Shown here: positions 1 to 10,662 of the stretch, one piece after another
Position numbering within the stretch: the first letter of the stretch is position 1
How the letters are laid out: each line of letters begins with the position of its first letter
DNA from: Diphasiastrum complanatum
Taxonomy: Eukaryota > Streptophyta > Lycopodiopsida > Lycopodiales > Lycopodiaceae
Length of the DNA: 64,000 nt
Direction of reading: 5' to 3'
NCBI GenBank assembly: GCA_029204225.1
Contig: CM055110.1
Span: 21,186,988 to 21,250,987, forward strand
Made by a program: the position numbers and the translations under genes
Notes under the pieces: generated by a model
What the model was told of the DNA's origin: nothing
Databases searched by the model: none
What the model saw: only the letters and a program-made list of their open reading frames with translations

Positions 1-697
1 AGGTCCGCAATATTATCCTTTGTAGGACAATACTCAAGTAAAATGTCGCCATCATGAAGTCTCTCCCAAACAAAGTGATAATGGATCTCGATGTGCTTCA
101 TCCTCGCATGAAAAATAGGATTCCGTGCAATGGCACTAGCACTTTGACTATCACTCAAGATAAGAGTGGCTGAGGGCTCGCCAAACTTCATATCAACAAG
201 TAGTCTTCTCAGCCATAAACACTCCGTTGTGGCTGAAAATATCGCTCTATACTTTGCCTCACTAGAAGAAGTAGCAACAGTGGGCTGCTTTTTACTTGAC
301 CAAGAAATTGCAGAATTTCCATAGAAAAAGCAATGTCCACTTGTAGAGTGTCTAGTGTCTTGATCTCCACCCCAATCCAAGTCACTAAAACCAACCACAA
401 ACATGCATCATCGCAAGCAGGAAAAACCAGTCCATGACTTCTTGTTGCTTGAAGATATCGAAAGATCCTCTTCAATGCTTCCCAATATGATGTCATTGGG
501 GCATGCATGAATTGACTCATGAGTGAGACACTACAAGAAATGTCCGGTCTTAAATTACATAGGTAAATGAGACAGCCAATAGCTTGACAATATAAAGTAG
601 TATCAAATGGTTCACCAACACCTTGACTACTTAATTTCAGGCCTGTCTCCATAGGTGTAGCAACCGGCTTGCAATCTTCCATCTTGAACCGCTTCAA
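1..697 (-). pseudogene. copia RNase H, 3' end beyond the window
   Basis: The C-terminal part of copia pol: after RT comes CKPVATPMETGLKLS and the RPDISCSVSLMSQFMHAP block, where copia elements read RPDI..AV..LSRFM. A frame change follows. Near 140-30 the minus strand reads SDSQSASAIARNP, then HIEIHYHFVWERL and EYCPTKDNIADL, the standard end of copia RNase H. The sequence leaves the window before the stop codon and the 3' LTR. Confidence 0.88.
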
Positions 698-709
698 AAT
701 CTGCCCAAT

Positions 710-1775
710 CTAGCGTTCTTGAGAGATGAAAATTCCAGCCCCTTCTTGTACAAATTCAAGACCAAGATAAAAGTGCAATAGGCCTAAATCTGAGGTTTCA
801 AAAACCATACCAAGATCAAGTATTACGGCATCAATCTGTTGCTCATTACTTCCCGTAATAATAATATCATCAACATAAAGTAAAATAATGATAATGATGA
901 TATAATCTGAAGTATGCTTGACATAAAGAGTAGATTCGCTAGGACTATTAGTGAACCCCCGATCACAAAAATAGGCATGTATCTTTTGATACCACATCCT
1001 CGAGGCTTGCTTCAGTCCATAAAGTATCTTCTTGGCCTTCAACCAAAAAACCAGCAGGTTGTTGAAGGTACACTTCCTCATTGAGATCACCATTGAGAAA
1101 TGTTGTCTTTATGTCAAGTTGCCGCAATTACCAACCAAAATGGGCAGCCAAAGAGGTTACTACCCTCACGGTAGTCATCCGAGCAGTAGGAGAAAAAGTC
1201 TCCTCATAATTAATCCGCTTTTGCTGAGTATAGCCTTCGGCAACAAGCCTTGTCTTGTACCTATCAATGGTATCATCTGCCTTATACCTGATTTTGTATA
1301 CCCATTTAAACCCGATTGCCTTCTTCCCATGAGGAAGATCAACAAGAACCCAAATCTGGTTCTTCATGAGTGAGTCATACTCATCTTGCATCGCATCCTC
1401 CCAACATTTTACTCCCTTGGCCTGCTCATAAAAATCAGTTTCTTCCGCAACATCTCCATGAGATGTAAGAGCAAAATCTGAAAAATCAGCATACTCCACT
1501 AATTTTGTAGAGGCACATGTCTTTCCATCATAAAATGAACTTACTTTGTTGTCCTGCAAAGCCGACAACAGCCACCGTGGGACTGTTTTAAGATGTCCAA
1601 CATCCATGTCTCTTCTTACAATTTGTTGTCCAAGATCTTCCGACACCGCACTTGGCTGTCCAAGATTTTCCAAAACTAATCTTTGCTGTCCAACAGTTCC
1701 TGCAGGCTGATTATGAGCAACAATGGGCGGTTCTTGATGAACATTAAGCTCTAAAGTTGATGAGGTGTTGGGCAT
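710..1775 (-). pseudogene. copia reverse transcriptase, frameshifted
   Basis: Reverse transcriptase of the copia type. The first half (1128-1775) has a Pro/Ser-poor linker and then the conserved start WVLVDLPHGKKAIGFKWVYK, followed by ETFSPTARMTTVR. A frame change near 1094-1127 separates it from the second half, which holds LYGLKQASRMWYQK and the intact catalytic box LLYVDDIIITG near 860. The reading frame breaks again near 700 before RNase H. The catalytic residues that can be seen are unchanged, so loss of function comes from frameshifts and truncation, not from active-site change. Confidence 0.9.
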
Positions 1776-1784
1776 TGTTGCCCC

Positions 1785-2578
1785 TTATCTCCCTCCAACA
1801 ATAGAAGATGGTACCAAATCTGGAAAAACTTCAACATTCACACTATGTGGGCGGACACCCTTCAAGATATGAGTTGGGGCCACATCTAATGAATTCTTTT
1901 CATCAAAATGCACATCACGACTAACAATAATCTTGTTAGTGCTCAAATTGAACAACAGCCTATAGCCTTTGCTTTCACTACTATGTCTTACAAAAATGCA
2001 TTTAACTCCATCCTCAAGCTTTGTACAAAGTTTATCCGGAACAAAAGCATAAGCCGTACAACCAAAAATGCGAAAGTGAGAGATTGAAGGCTTCTTTCCA
2101 TACCAAACTTCATAAGGAGTTAATACTTTCAATGCTTTAGTAGGACAACGATTGCTTATATATGCTGCCGTTATAACCCCTTTAGCCCAAAACTTGTGAG
2201 GCAACCCCTTTGTTTCGAGCATGCAACGGGCCATCTCCATAAGTGTGCGATTCTTTTGCTCGGCACCATTTTGTTTAGGCGTATAGGGAGTTGTCATTTG
2301 ATGTAGAATTCCCTTTTCTCGAAGAAATGCACCGAACGTAATCTTAATGTATTCCCCTCCTTGATCGGTGCGTAGGGTGTATTCCCCTTCAAAGAATGCC
2401 CAAGCTGATTTTCCACCATTGCTAGAAAATCTTTGAAACGTTGAAAAACTTCCGATTTAGCCTTCATAGGATAGATCCATGTAAAACGGGAAAAGTCATC
2501 AATAAAAGTCACAAAATAGATGCACTTTCCAATGGATTCGGTCCTCATTGGACCACAACACTTTCCTGTGTGTAGCAC
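1785..2578 (-). pseudogene. copia integrase core, frameshifted
   Basis: Integrase of the copia type, which would join element cDNA to host DNA. The first catalytic Asp lies in TFIDDFSRFTW near 2490. The second lies in LRTDQGGEY near 2360, readable only after a frame change near 2390. The catalytic Glu lies in KQNGAEQKNRT near 2260; that motif is one residue shorter than the usual NGV-x-E-R-x-NR spacing. Downstream is the typical stretch with FWAKGVITAAYISNRCPTK and the GYRL, SRDVHFDE block of copia integrase C-termini. The N-terminal HHCC finger is absent because the element is cut at 2580. Confidence 0.88.
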
Positions 2579-2580
2579 GC

Positions 2581-3494
2581 ACCTTCGACTTCGAAGGGAC
2601 TAGTAAATACACCCAATCTCCATTCTCAAATTCCTGATAGGTACGGTTCTCATGAGCATAACTCTCTGCCCTAGCTACAGCTTTGGACAAGTTATCTCGT
2701 GCCAACTCTAGCTTCTGCTGCATCTGAGCCAAAAACTCTACAACACTAGGTACCCTATGCAGAATCCTTATGATTGCAGGACTCAGTGGCCTGAAACCAT
2801 AATTGAGCTCAAATGGACTCAATTCAATGGACGCATGTCTCTTATCATTGTACGCGAACTCCAATAGCGGTAAATGCTAAACCCAGTCTGTTTGCGTACT
2901 ACTCACATATGCCCTAAGCATATCTTCCAAGATCTAATTCACTCGGTCTGTCTGACCATCTGTCTGAGGATGCTCAGAGCTACTCATCCGCAACTGTGTT
3001 CCCAGATTGGCGAACACCTCAATCCAGAAATTTCCCGTAAACTTGGGATCCTTGTCAGAAACTATGGACTTTATAGAAGACCATGTAACCAAACAATATT
3101 CTGAATAAACAACTCAGCCACTTGCGGAGCTGACCTTCTTGGTCGTTGCGATGAAATGAGCCATCTTGGAAAACCTGTCTACCACTACCATAACAGAATT
3201 TAATCCATTCTGGATCTTGGGTAGCCCACCAATAAAATCCATAGAGATGCTTTCCCACCTTCCTGTAGGTATCTCAAGTGGATGTAGCAAGCCCGGAGGA
3301 CTTACTCTCTCAGCCTTGTTCACCTGACAAGCCGTGCAACGCTGGATGTACTCTCTTACATCCCGCTGCAATCGTGGCCAGAAATAATGCCTTCCCAAAA
3401 GCTCACTGGTCTTATCAATACCAAGGTGCCCTGCGCAGGGACTAACATGGCATTCATGAAGTATCTTACGATGAAGATCCTTCACGTCTGGCAC
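2581..3494 (-). pseudogene. gypsy E2 integrase with catalytic Glu changed to Asp
   Basis: The zinc-binding part is clear at 3494-3330: HECHVSPCAGHLG then CTACQ. The first catalytic Asp is in SMDFIGGLP near 3235. The second is in SDKDPKFTGNFW near 3060. The third acidic site reads DGQTDRVN near 2960, where gypsy integrases have DGQTERVN, so the catalytic Glu is Asp here. The next codon after RVN is a stop (TAG). The distal domain LLEFAYNDKRHASI...FELNYGFRP continues to about 2585 (DWVYLLVPSK), then fuses to copia sequence. Whether the Glu change came before or after inactivation cannot be told. Confidence 0.88.
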
Positions 3495-3539
3495 AAATAC
3501 TTTTCCGTTTTCTCAACTACATAACTTCCTTCACGATGT

Positions 3540-4101
3540 ATGTCAAATAAGTACCTTTTGTTGAGCCCTCTTGATCTCCTCCATGAGATCACTGTCAACT
3601 ACAGGCAAGGCTCATCTGATGCAGTACCAACGATAGTGCATCAGCGACCACATTTTCCTTCCCTCCTCGGAAGCGAATTTCCAAATGAAATTCCTACATC
3701 AGCTCGGCCCACCGAGCTTGGCGGCCTTACAAATCTGGCTGAGTGCAAAATACTATAAAGTATAATGATCTGTGTAGACATAAACCTCGGCGCCGTATAA
3801 ATAATGTCTCCACACCTTGAGCGCATGTACTCACATACAGCTCTTGCTCCTGTGCGGGTATCCCATCTTGGCTCAACACTGCACCTACGACAATGCCACT
3901 TGCATCCGTCTCTAGGTTAAACGGTTTCTGGGTATCAACAAACTTGAGAACTGGAGCCGTGGCCAGCGCCTCCATCAAGTTCTCAGACTTGTGCTGAGCT
4001 TCAACAACCCACCGATCTATAGTGTTGTTTTTCCGTAACTGGTCCATCAAAGGAGCAGCTACCTTGGAATAGTTTGGCTGGGTCAACCGAAATACCCTCA
4101 A
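3540..4101 (-). pseudogene. gypsy E2 RNase H and RT thumb
   Basis: Begins with the RT thumb and connection (NYSKVAAPLMDQL) and continues into RNase H with LETDASGIVVGAVLSQDG near 3900, which carries the first catalytic Asp. After a frame change around 3750 the typical end GGKENVVADALS is readable near 3650. It belongs to the same gypsy polyprotein as the RT upstream and the integrase downstream. Frameshifts make it non-coding. Confidence 0.82.
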
Positions 4102-4107
4102 CTGTCA

Positions 4108-4741
4108 CTACGTGACCCAAATACTCGACACAAGTCTTACACAACTCTGTCTTCTGAGCATTGGCATACAAGATAGAAGCTTGTAACCTGCCCAATACGG
4201 TCTTGAGATGAACCCCATGCTCCTCGACCGCTTTACTAAAAACCAATATATCGTCAATAAAATCGATGACAAACTTGCCCATATAGTCTCGCAAGACATC
4301 GTCATGAGCATCATGAACGTGGCTGGACCCAAATGGCATAACCAAAAATTCATAATGACCGAAACGGGTTCGGAAGGATGTTTTCTGGACGTCTTCATCT
4401 CGAATCCGTATTTGATGGTATCCACTTTTGAGATCTATCTTACTAAAAATGGTTGCACCTTGCAATGCATCCAGTAGATCATCAATCCTGGGCATCGGAT
4501 ACCTGTGTTTTACAATGATCTTATTCAATCCCCTGTAATCTACACACATCCGAAAACTACCATCCTTTTTCTTAACAAGTAAAATAGGAGAGGCGAAAGG
4601 TGAATAACTCGGACAGAAGTACCCCAGCTTCAAATACTCCTTCAACATCTTTCTGACTTCCTCTTCCTCTTTTAGGCTCATCCTATAAGGAGGGGCTACA
4701 TACCGGACTTGCCCTTGGAACGAGCTCAATACGATGATCAA
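4108..4741 (-). pseudogene. gypsy E2 reverse transcriptase
   Basis: A gypsy-type RT: PYRMSLKEEEEVRKMLKEYL, then SPILLVKKKDGSFRMCVDYR, KIDLKSGYHQIRI, TRFGHYEFLVMPFG and the catalytic box FIDDILVFSK near 4250. FIDD is an accepted variant of the usual Y/F-x-DD. Between VMPFG and the catalytic box the frame is broken; the residues expected there (PATFMMLM) are in another frame near 4310. EYLGHVV near 4110 is the usual end of the palm. Upstream, 4742-4860 still reads EGLPPSRNVDHRIEL in shifted frames, the conserved linker before gypsy RT. Confidence 0.9.
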
Positions 4742-5123
4742 CGTTCCGACTAGGCGGCAATCCCTCTGGCATATTACTAATTAGCACATGTTTAAACTAC
4801 GTGCGGATGGACGTCTCCAACTCACTTGTTGGGTCACATCTAGGCTGTAATGCAAATGCATGTGCACTAGGGGATGCAAAAGTAAATGAAGCTTCTTGTG
4901 GTTTATTAGTGAGTGTGCTTATCTCATTATTACCAACATAAGAATAAAACTGGAATCAACATTCACATAACACAACCACAAATACTGAATCTCCATTCTC
5001 TTTGTTTGCATATAGGTAACAAGAGGACCCTCAACAGATGGTCTCCCCCCCTTTTAAAACATGAGACAAACCCTCATGTCCAAACTTTATACATGCAAAA
5101 GAAAGAAAAACTATACAGGCTGC
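4742..5123 (-). other. gypsy E2 region between gag and RT, protease not recognisable
   Basis: The part next to RT (4742-4870) carries linker residues (PSAHAFALQPRCDP, then EGLPPSRN) in mixed frames. From about 4880 to 5123 I find no aspartic protease motif; the protease has been lost or has decayed past recognition. Confidence 0.5.
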
Positions 5124-6121
5124 CTACTCATCGTCGCTTACTAATAAGTCTTCCAAAATCTCCTCATCCTTGTCCTCATCTTGACGTTGCATAGTATGGA
5201 GCTTCTTGCCCGTACGTCGAGGACAATCTTTAAAAAGATGTTTGCCAAGACAGAAAAAGCATAATCCGTCTTTCCTGGCCTTTTCCTTTTGCTCAGGACT
5301 GAGGGGAGACTTGTCGTAAGCACGACGCGCCATAGGAGATCCCGCCTTGCGCTTCAAAGTCTGCTGCATCTGGATAGGATCCTTCTGCGAAAAGCCTTTC
5401 TGACCAGTTGGGCCAGACTTTCACGAACCCTCCTTCTGAGGCCAGCTTGGCGCTCCAGATTCAGCCTTGGTGCGCACATTACCTTCAAAGTTGAGAGCTG
5501 TAGCAATTGCCTCTTCTAAGGTCTTGCACCCTTCATTAAGCACTGAAGGCCTCAACTCTTCACGAAGGCCAAATATGAACTTGTGGACTACCAGCCACTC
5601 AGGAATCTCTTCCGAAATCTTGATAAGTGTCTCACGATACCTATCAGCATATTCTTGGACCATGTACTACCTCTGACGATGCAAAAGCCAAGCATCCGTC
5701 GCACGCACATGGCTCATGTGGAGGAATAAACTGAGCTTTGAAAGCTCGCTTAAACTCAAGCCAGGTGGATGGAGCCTGATTAGACTTCAACAACTTGCGC
5801 CACCACCTGTCAGCAAAAACAGTGAAATGGTAAGCAGCTTTGTGGACCCGCCAACCCTCATCAGTTGGGGACCGTTTCAAATCAAAATACTCTTCCCACT
5901 TATGCAACCACTGATCTACGATATCAGTATTGCGTTGGGGAGTGTTTCCAGCGAAACGGGTAGGGTTTAATATCTTTGTCTTATGGATAGAGTGGAGGTA
6001 ACATAGGACGAACAACACAAGACGGATAAGGTAGAGCATACTGCGAGGAAGACGCATAACCACCAGCTACCATCATCGCTCGCATCTCTGCGACAATCTT
6101 TTCCACACTATCATCGATCAT
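5124..6121 (-). pseudogene. gypsy E2 gag with odd zinc knuckle
   Basis: Start chosen at 6121 (ATG, MIDDSVEKIVAEMRAMM), just inside the junction with the opposite-strand leader. A stop or frame change follows near 6005. The capsid-like core is clear: DIVDQWLHKWEEYFDLKR, AAYHFTVFADRWWRKL and TWLEFKRAFKAQFIPP (5800-5900), then ADRYRETLIKI and LVVHKFIFGLREELRP. Near 5240 the zinc knuckle reads CFFCLGKHLFKDC, that is C-x2-C-x3-H-x4-C, one residue short of the usual x4 spacing. An acidic tail ends at DLLVSDDE (5124). Gag packages element RNA in virus-like particles; this copy cannot. Confidence 0.85.
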
Positions 6122-7838
6122 TGTGAATAAGGTGCAATCGCTCTAACTTACGTTTTGGTTGGTTTAAGCTTTTAGCTGAGGTTTTTGAAGGCTTAGTTGA
6201 TTTCGTTGAATCGATCTGAACAACTTTGCTTTTGGTTCGTCTCAATCCGAGGTGGTTCGATTGAAAACGAACCACCTTTGCTAGCTATGGTGGTAGTAGT
6301 CGGTTTTTTTTTAATTTTTTGCGATTTTAAAAACTTCAAAAGCCAATTTCTTTTTGTGTCCTTATTTTGGGACTAGGAAGTCGAAATTTTTTTGCATTCA
6401 AAGTTTTTGTATAATGCAAAAAAAAAATCTGAAAAAAAAAAAAAATTGTCAGGCACCTGCGCGCGCGGGTCCGTACGGCCTGCTACACAGACAGCAGCCG
6501 CAAGTTGCACAGGCAACAGCCGCAAGTAGTCTCCAAAGTGATCTTTCATTTGGGGGAGGGGAATTAATCCCATCATATCACCTTGTACTTTTACCTTAAG
6601 TACTCTTTGTCTTTGCTTGCGATGGGATGTCAAGTTGCAAAGCACAATAAACTTTGTAACTTTTGAACTAAAGTTGAAAAAAAGGAAACGAACTTGCAGC
6701 GCTAACTTCCTAAACCTTGTGAACTTTGTTAACAAAGTTTTGACCTTTGTACTTGAAAAGTATGTTTCAAACTTTAATCATAAGGTTACAAAGTCTTTAT
6801 TAACTTTGTAAACTCCAAACCTGTTTCCTGAAAGTAGATGTTGAAGCCTTGCAAAGTTTGATTTCTGAGTATTTATTCATAAGTTATAAAGTTTCTTAAC
6901 TTATGTTTAGAAAAAAGTTGCTTTCTAAGTTATGAAATACAACTTACAAACTTTATAAACCTTGTAAGTTACATTTCTAAAGCAAGTTTCAACCAAACTT
7001 TGGCTTCATAAAAAATTTTAAGAGTGGAGGGAAATAAAATAAAAGTACACAATTGTACTTGCAAGTTGTACCTGCTGCAAGTACAGACCTGTGTGCCCTT
7101 CTCCTTGTCTTTCCTAGCCTCTTTGTTGGGCTTAATCCACCTCCTTGTAATCTTCCACCTGCACATACAAAAAAAATGGTAAATCCTCCATCTTCTTCAC
7201 CTTTTGGAAGGAAATTTGAAGTTTTCTCATCCACCTCCTCCTCATGAACGTACGGTTGTACCAGCACCTCCTTAGTCTAAGGACAAGCCTTAGAGGAGAT
7301 TTAGTGTGTGTCTTTGGGCCATAAGGCCATGAGGACAAGGCGGTGACCCAAAAGGTGGGTGGAGACATGACTCACGTGACCCTTGGGTGAGGTGGCGTAA
7401 GGAGGGTGGTGGCCATGTGATTCGAGGGTAGGTGGACCCCATAAGGGGATGCCACTTGTTTTTGGGACCCATGTGCTTGCTTGCTAAGTAGCGACCATAA
7501 GGCCCGCCACCCAGCAAGGCTTTTTTTTTGGAAGGAAAAGAAGTGGGATGGGGAGTTAAGGCTCCATTTCCATTTTTGAGGTGCTTATTGTGGGTTAGTC
7601 TCCTTGAGTAGTGGTCTCAAGTTCTCTAAGTCCTTTTGTTACGAAGCCCTTGTAGTTTTTTCTTTGCCTCCTTCCTGAGAGCGCCATGGACCCTGCTATG
7701 CCCTCGGGTGAAGGACCGTCTTCACCTCCTCCTCCTCCTGATGTAGACACTAAGCAGCTTGTACAGGCCCTAAATCTGCTGCAAAACCATATTTTAGAAA
7801 TGCAGGCCAAACATGCCGCAGCCGAGCAAGAGTCATTT
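6115..7838 (+). repeat. left arm of 1.7-kb inverted repeat: leader and gag start of gypsy E1
   Basis: This arm is the reverse complement of 8934-10645, with scattered substitutions and small indels. In the plus direction it begins a few bases after the PBS position of the E1 family (ATCATTGTGAATAAGGTGC), runs through a 1.5-kb AT-rich leader with many ACTTTGTAA / TTACAAAG words (6600-6970), and ends about 150 bp into gag. No PBS or LTR precedes it. The break at 6115-6121 shares CGATCAT with the gag start of E2, so the exact breakpoint is ambiguous within 7 bp. Confidence 0.9.
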
Positions 7839-7847
7839 TTAGAATAA
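7686..7847 (+). pseudogene. 5' fragment of gypsy E1 gag in the left repeat arm
   Basis: An ATG at 7686 opens a 53-codon frame starting MDPAMPSGEGPSSPPPPP and continuing QLVQALNLLQNHILEMQAKH, a Pro-rich gag N-terminus with a short helix. It stays open only to the end of the repeat arm and stops at 7845-7847 after crossing the junction. The same start in the right arm (9078, minus) carries an in-frame stop after about 33 codons, so the left copy is the better preserved of the two. Confidence 0.75.
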
Positions 7848-9078
7848 AGCCATTCTTTTCCTAAGATTATGTCTACACTATCCAAGTTCATAATATGAAA
7901 ATCTAGCAGCTCAACATAATCTTGGATCTGAAGCGGCAGCTGAGGAACAAGCTGATCCCAAGCTTGCCGATCTTCCCCCGACGCCATTTCACCACGTACA
8001 AGTGATTATTTGGCGCGGTAGCCGCCCTGAGCTTCTGCACCAGTTTAGCATTTATGAAATTATGTGTGGAACCATCATCAAAAAGAACAGTCACAGCTTG
8101 GCGTCCTACAATTCCATTCATACGAATGAGATCGTGGGGGCCAAAAACAGTTGTATTAAAACAACAAATCTTGCAACTAGTGTCATCGTTAAAGGATAAA
8201 TCAACAAAAGAAATACTAGAATTACCTGGCGCTTTAAAAGATTTAGGTTGCCCGCCAGATTTCTTTTGCTTTGTCTTTGGGCAATCTTTTGAAAGATGCC
8301 CCTTCTCCATGCAGGAGAAGCACAACCCACCGGTTCTCGCCTTGTCGTAGTCTGCGCGCTCCAATTTGACACGCTTTTTCTCGCCTTGGAAACCGGTGTC
8401 CGCCGTCTTGTCTCTGCCCCGCTTCATGAAAATTTTCTTTTCTTTCTGCTCAGCCTTGGGCAAAGCAAGCTTGCTCCCTGCGAGAGGCAAAATGGGCGCC
8501 GCACTTCTAGCTGAAATTCTTTTGAAAGCCCCAAGATAAAATGTAACTTCAACAGGATAGGATCGATTCGCGAGGCAAATCGGGGCAAATTTTTCTGGAA
8601 TTCCTGGATATAGGCATCTAACGACCTAGTACCCATCTGCACGGTGGCGAAACGCCGCCAATGCTCAAAATCATCCAACACCAGAAGAAAAGCCGTTTTA
8701 AAGGAAAGGCATCCCATGTAGAAGGGGCAGTAGCCCTCTCCTTTATATCCTGCCACCATGTAAATGCCTTTCCGCGTAAAAACATGAGAGCAGAAGCGAT
8801 CTTCGTACTATCAGGCGCATCGTGCATGGAAAAATCACTATTCCATCGATCTAGCCATGACAATACCACATCGGGAATTCCGGATTAAACATTGGATATA
8901 CGCCAACGGACCGCGAGTGCGTCGAAGAACGCCACTCTTGCTCGGCCGTGGCATGTTTGGCCTGCATTTCTAAAATTTAGTTGTGCAGTAGACTTAGGGC
9001 ATGTACAAGCTGGTTAGTGTCTACATCAGGAGGAGGAGGTGAAGGCGGTCCTTCGCCCGAGGGCATAGCAGGGTCCAT
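7839..9078 (-). pseudogene. gypsy E1 gag and aspartic protease, frameshifted
   Basis: Start at 9078 (ATG, MDPAMPSGEG). A stop follows near 8980 and frames change near 8900, 8750 and 8490. Recognisable parts in order: LSWLDRWNSDF and FLRGKAFTWWQDIKERA (capsid core), VLDDFEHWRRFATVQMG, LHFILGLSKEFQLEVRRP, then the zinc knuckle CFSCMEKGHLSKDC (C-x2-C-x4-H-x4-C) near 8300, and the protease with active site VLFDDGSTHNFIN near 8070 and the end MNLDSVDIILGKEWLYS near 7860. Right after the protease the sequence flips into the left repeat arm, so RT, RNase H and integrase are gone. Confidence 0.87.
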
Positions 9079-10645
9079 GGCGCTCTAAGGAAGGAGGCAA
9101 AGAAAAACTGCAAGGGCTTCGCAACAAAAGGACTTAGAGAACTCGAGACCACTACTCAAGGAGACTAACCCACAATAAGCACCTCCATGATGGAAATGGA
9201 GCCTTTACCCCCCATCCCACTTCTTTTCCTTCCAAAAAACAAAAGCCTTGCTGGGTGGCGGGCCTTATGGTCACCACCTAGCAAGCACATGGGTCCCAAA
9301 AACAAGTGGCATCCCCTTATGGGGTCCACCTACCCTCAAATCACATGGCCACCACCCTCCCTATGCCACCTCACCCAAGGGTCACTTAGGTCATGTCCCC
9401 ACCCACCTTTTGGGTCACCGCTTTGTCCTCATGGCCTTATGGCCCAAAGACAGACCTAAATCTCCTCTAAGGCTTGTCCTTAGACTAAGGAGAAGGTGCT
9501 GGTACAACCGTACGTTCATGAGGAGGTGGATGAAAAAACTTCAAATTTCCTCCCAAGAGGTGAAGAAGATGGAGGATTTACCATTTTTTTGTATGTGCAG
9601 GTGGAAGATTACAAGGAGGATTAAGCCCAACAAAGAAAGAGGCTAGGAAAGACAAGAAGAAGGGCACAGAGGTCTGTACTTGCAGCACGTACAGCCTGCA
9701 AGTACAGCTGTGTACTTTTATTTTATTTCCCTGCTCTTAAAAAATTTTATGAAGCCAAAGTTTGGTTGAAACCTGCTTTAGAAATGAAACTTACAAGGTT
9801 TATAAAGTTTGTAAGTTGTATTTTATAACTTAGAAAGCAACTTTTTTTTAAACATAAGTTAAAAAACTTTATAACTTATGAATAAATACTCAGAAATCAA
9901 ACTTTGCAAGGCTTCAACGTCTATTTTCAGGAAACAGGTTTGGAGTTTACAAAGTTAATAAAGACTTTGTAACTTTATGATTAAAGTTTGAAACGTACTT
10001 TTCAAGTACAAAGGTCAAAACTTTGTTTAATAACAAATTTCACAAGGTTTAGGAAGTTTGAACAGCAAGTTCGTTTCTTTTTTTTAACTTTTTACAAAGC
10101 TCAATAGTTACAAAGTTTATTGTGCTTTGCAACTTGACATCCCATCACAAGCAAAGGCAAAGAGTACTTAGTAAAAGTACAAGGTAATATGATGGGATTA
10201 ATTCCCCTCCCCCAAATGAAAGATCACTTTGGAGACAACCTGCGGCATTTTACCTGTGTCAAAAAATTTGTTAGCAGGCCGTACGGACCCGTGCGCACAG
10301 GTGCGCAGGTGCCCGGCAAAAAAATTTCTTTTTTTTTTGCATTATACAAAAACTTTGAATGCAAAAATTTTTCGACTTCCTAGTCCCAAAATAAGGTCAA
10401 AAAACGAAATCGGCTGTTGAACTTTTTAAAACCGCAAAAAATTAAAAAAAAACCGACTACTATCACCATAGCTAAAAAAAGATGGTTCGTTTTCAATCAA
10501 AACGACCTCGGATTGAGACGAACCAAAAAGCAAAGTTGTTCAGATCGATTCAACAAAATCAACTAAGCCTTTAAAAACCTCAGCTAAAAGCTTAAACCAA
10601 CCAAAAACGTAAGTTAGAGCGATTGCACCTTATTCACAATGATCG
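8934..10645 (-). repeat. right arm of 1.7-kb inverted repeat: leader and gag start of gypsy E1
   Basis: Reverse-complement partner of 6115-7838. In the minus direction it directly follows the E1 primer binding site and comprises the leader and the first part of gag. This arm sits in its natural context (LTR, PBS, leader, gag), so it is the original and the left arm is the displaced copy. The spacer 7839-8933 holds the rest of gag and the protease. Confidence 0.9.
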
Positions 10646-10647
10646 GT

Positions 10648-10660
10648 GGCTCTGAAACCA
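10648..10660 (-). promoter_or_regulatory. primer binding site of gypsy E1 (initiator tRNA-Met type)
   Basis: The minus strand reads TGGTTTCAGAGCC, one base off the plant initiator tRNA-Met complement TGGTATCAGAGC, two bases after an LTR end (TTCTAACA). This fixes the orientation of E1 and the boundary of its 5' LTR at 10663. Confidence 0.8.
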
Positions 10661-10662
10661 AC

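Larger units (their letters stand above)
1..2580 (-). mobile_element. Ty1/copia retrotransposon, pol part, decayed and cut at both ends
   Basis: Read on the minus strand, integrase, reverse transcriptase and RNase H follow in the copia order (IN before RT). The element runs off the left edge of the window inside RNase H. Its 5' side stops abruptly near 2580, where a gypsy integrase on the same strand begins, so gag, protease, the integrase zinc finger and the 5' LTR are missing. Several frameshifts break the frame (near 2390, 1780, 1110-1126 and 700-210). It is a fossil that cannot code for a polyprotein. Confidence 0.9.
2581..6121 (-). mobile_element. Ty3/gypsy retrotransposon E2, gag-pol ruin without LTRs
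   Basis: Minus-strand order is gag (6121 to 5124), a connecting region, reverse transcriptase (4741 to about 4100), RNase H (about 4100 to 3600) and integrase (3494 to 2581), the gypsy order. No LTR is left. The 3' end is replaced by a copia pol at 2580 and the 5' end stops at the gag start codon, where the leader of another gypsy family begins in the opposite direction (see the inverted repeat). Frameshifts and stops are present in every domain. Confidence 0.9.

Noticed and set aside
1032-1373. 113-codon plus-strand frame
   Set aside because: Antisense shadow of the copia reverse transcriptase.
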